Shown here one piece after another: positions 63,034 through 64,000 of a stretch of 64,000 nucleotides of DNA. The first letter of the stretch is position 1. Each line of letters begins with the position of its first letter. The notes below the pieces were generated by a model that did no database searches, had not been told where the DNA came from, and saw only the letters and a list, made by a program, of their open reading frames with translations. Made by a program: the position numbers and the translations under genes. The DNA is from an uncultured Clostridium sp. (GTDB lineage: Bacteria > Bacillota > Clostridia > Oscillospirales > Acutalibacteraceae): assembly GCA_958422185.1 (NCBI GenBank), contig CATZNW010000003.1, positions 1 through 64,000 of the forward strand, written 5' to 3'.

Positions 63034-63798
63034 TCAGCCGAGATAAACGGCAACTCTGTCCAAGATCCTGTTGAGATTATCAACCATTGAAATCATGCCT
63101 GCCATATAGATATTGCCCTCGCAGAGTTCGGCAATGGTTGAAGCCGTGCCGGTAAACAGCCCGTGCGCAAGCTCAATATCCGCAAATTCCATGACCGCTC
63201 TGGGATTCGACGGTTTTTCCTTAATGGTTGTAAAGTGGTGATTTTTCACCTGGATCGCCGCATAGCATTTATCCTTGATACCCATGGAAACGATTCCGTC
63301 CACCGTGCTTTTTGCCGTAAACATAGAAATCGAATCTGAATTTGCAAGTGCAGAGATCGCACCCGCAATAGTATAAAAAGTGAGGATAGTTGATTCTTCA
63401 AAGAAATCCTTATTTTTCATATCCTCTTCACTGGGCCTGAGAAGCTTTGTAAGCCTGTCGGTAAGTTTGGTAAATGTGCCGAGCAGGAAAGACAGAACCT
63501 GAACAACACCCTTGGTCGGAACACCCGGCTTAGCGCTGTCTATAAGCGCATTGAATTTCTCAGGGGAGGCGAAATTCATTTTGCAGGTGCATCCTGCAGA
63601 ACCCTCCCTGAATTTACAGCCGCTCTTAGTAAAATGGAATGTGCCGCACGGGCCGTTCGCAACGTCAAAGCAGAGCGAAACCGGCGATTTCATAGAGGCA
63701 AGGATTTCCTTGGCCTCATCATCTATTTCGCAAAGGTTTTCAAGCGTTGCCAAAACACCGTACATATTGACATATGCCATTGCTTTTGCTTCAGTCAA
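63034..63798 (-). CDS. SCP2-like protein B, first gene of the transketolase/aminotransferase operon
   Basis: A 254-residue protein starting with TTG (63798), GGAGG 8 nt upstream. The first half reads VSLCFDVANGPCGTFHFTK...KMNFASPEKFNALID, an SCP2-like beta-sheet pattern with a Cys cluster (GPCG, SGC, GCTC). A hydrophobic helical middle (VVQVLSFLLGTFTKL) and a second SCP2-like half (CYAAIQVKNHHFTTI...VMEFADIELAHGLFTGTASTI) follow. It parallels protein A in length, layout and several blocks, so the two are probably paralogues. Function unknown; hydrophobic-ligand binding is inferred from the fold. Confidence 0.6.
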   Translation of the reverse strand: MTEAKAMAYVNMYGVLATLENLCEIDDEAKEILASMKSPVSLCFDVANGPCGTFHFTKSGCKFREGSAGCTCKMNFASPEKFNALIDSAKPGVPTKGVVQVLSFLLGTFTKLTDRLTKLLRPSEEDMKNKDFFEESTILTFYTIAGAISALANSDSISMFTAKSTVDGIVSMGIKDKCYAAIQVKNHHFTTIKEKPSNPRAVMEFADIELAHGLFTGTASTIAELCEGNIYMAGMISMVDNLNRILDRVAVYLG

Positions 63799-63877
63799 AA
63801 TAATTTCCTCCTTTAAAGCCAGCGAAGATAAATCCGAATCCGTTTTCTTGCCCGCTTATGCAAAATTACACAAAATA

Positions 63878-63907
63878 ATTATACCACACTGCCCGCAATG
63901 CGGTCAA
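63878..63907 (-). promoter_or_regulatory. Promoter of the SCP2/aminotransferase/transketolase operon with internal inverted repeat
   Basis: Minus-strand TTGACC (63907-63902), 18-nt spacer ending TGG, TATAAT (63883-63878): an extended -10 promoter. Inside the spacer lies CCGCA-T-TGCGG (63893-63903), a perfect inverted repeat overlapping the -35, a likely operator. TGCCCGC occurs at 63890-63896 and again at 63849-63855, 41 bp apart. The leader is about 70 nt. From 63908 to 64000 the sequence is AT-rich and I see no gene. Confidence 0.72.
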
Positions 63908-64000
63908 TTACAAAGAGTTACAAATTTAAAACTATCTTTTAGTAATATTTGATAAAGTATAAAACAAATAGTATAAAATCATCTTTAAACTGCCCGGGTC

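Noticed and set aside
1..64000. tRNA, rRNA, insertion sequences, phage genes and CRISPR arrays
   Set aside because: I looked for these and saw no cloverleaf, transposase, integrase or array; the window reads as stable chromosome with small accessory insertions.

Overview
The window looks like chromosomal DNA of a Gram-positive, low-to-moderate GC anaerobe of the class Clostridia, most likely a gut Oscillospiraceae/Ruminococcaceae-type bacterium. The evidence is a PolC-type replicative polymerase, the MurT/GatD lipid II amidation pair, the Firmicutes gene order rpsB-tsf...pyrH-frr-uppS-cdsA-dxr-rseP-ispG-polC, an infC-rpmI-rplT operon with an L20-type leader, a MEP isoprenoid pathway, host-glycan glycosidases and a secreted leucine-rich/dockerin-like protein. 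Family calls come from reading motifs; no database search was possible. Almost every gene lies on the minus strand, so operons read from high to low coordinates.

Layout. 1-8,400: a histidine operon (hisZG fusion, hisD, a metallo-beta-lactamase lipoprotein with a frameshifted DUF3006-like partner, hisB, hisA, hisI, hisE) running into recJ and the first codons of a probable relA. hisH, hisF and hisC are absent. 8,401-18,755: the essential cluster pyrH-frr-uppS-cdsA-dxr-rseP-ispG-polC; this PolC lacks the usual internal proofreading exonuclease. 18,871-23,795: an accessory island between tsf and pyrH, holding a secreted LRR/Cys-repeat/dockerin-like protein, an esterase and two acetyltransferases, two of them preceded by identical terminator-promoter modules. 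23,884-27,838: tsf, rpsB and murT-gatD. 27,908-29,531 (plus strand): an inositol-monophosphatase family gene and a TIGR01212-type radical SAM gene. 29,574-35,110: GH38-GH29-GH16 glycosidase operon placed just behind the leuS terminator.

35,160-52,660: one long housekeeping run read as RNA methyltransferase, dprA, topA, trmFO, plsX, rnc, radical SAM, smc, ftsY, rdgB, yhbY, nadD, yqeK, rsfS, leuS. 52,907-54,256: infC-rpmI-rplT with its leader, promoter and a probable AUC start for infC. 54,267-58,167: pyk-mltG-thyA-folA. 58,363-58,872 (plus): a GNAT acetyltransferase.

58,947-63,907 is the most unusual locus: a five-gene operon with its own promoter, encoding an SCP2-like protein, a GSA-type class III aminotransferase, a split transketolase (N and C halves as separate genes) and a second SCP2-like protein. 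Two hydrophobic-ligand-type proteins enclosing a ketol-transfer plus transamination pair match no pathway I know. They suggest a biosynthetic route to an amino-polyol or an amino lipid, possibly a sphingoid-like base, though this is a hypothesis only.
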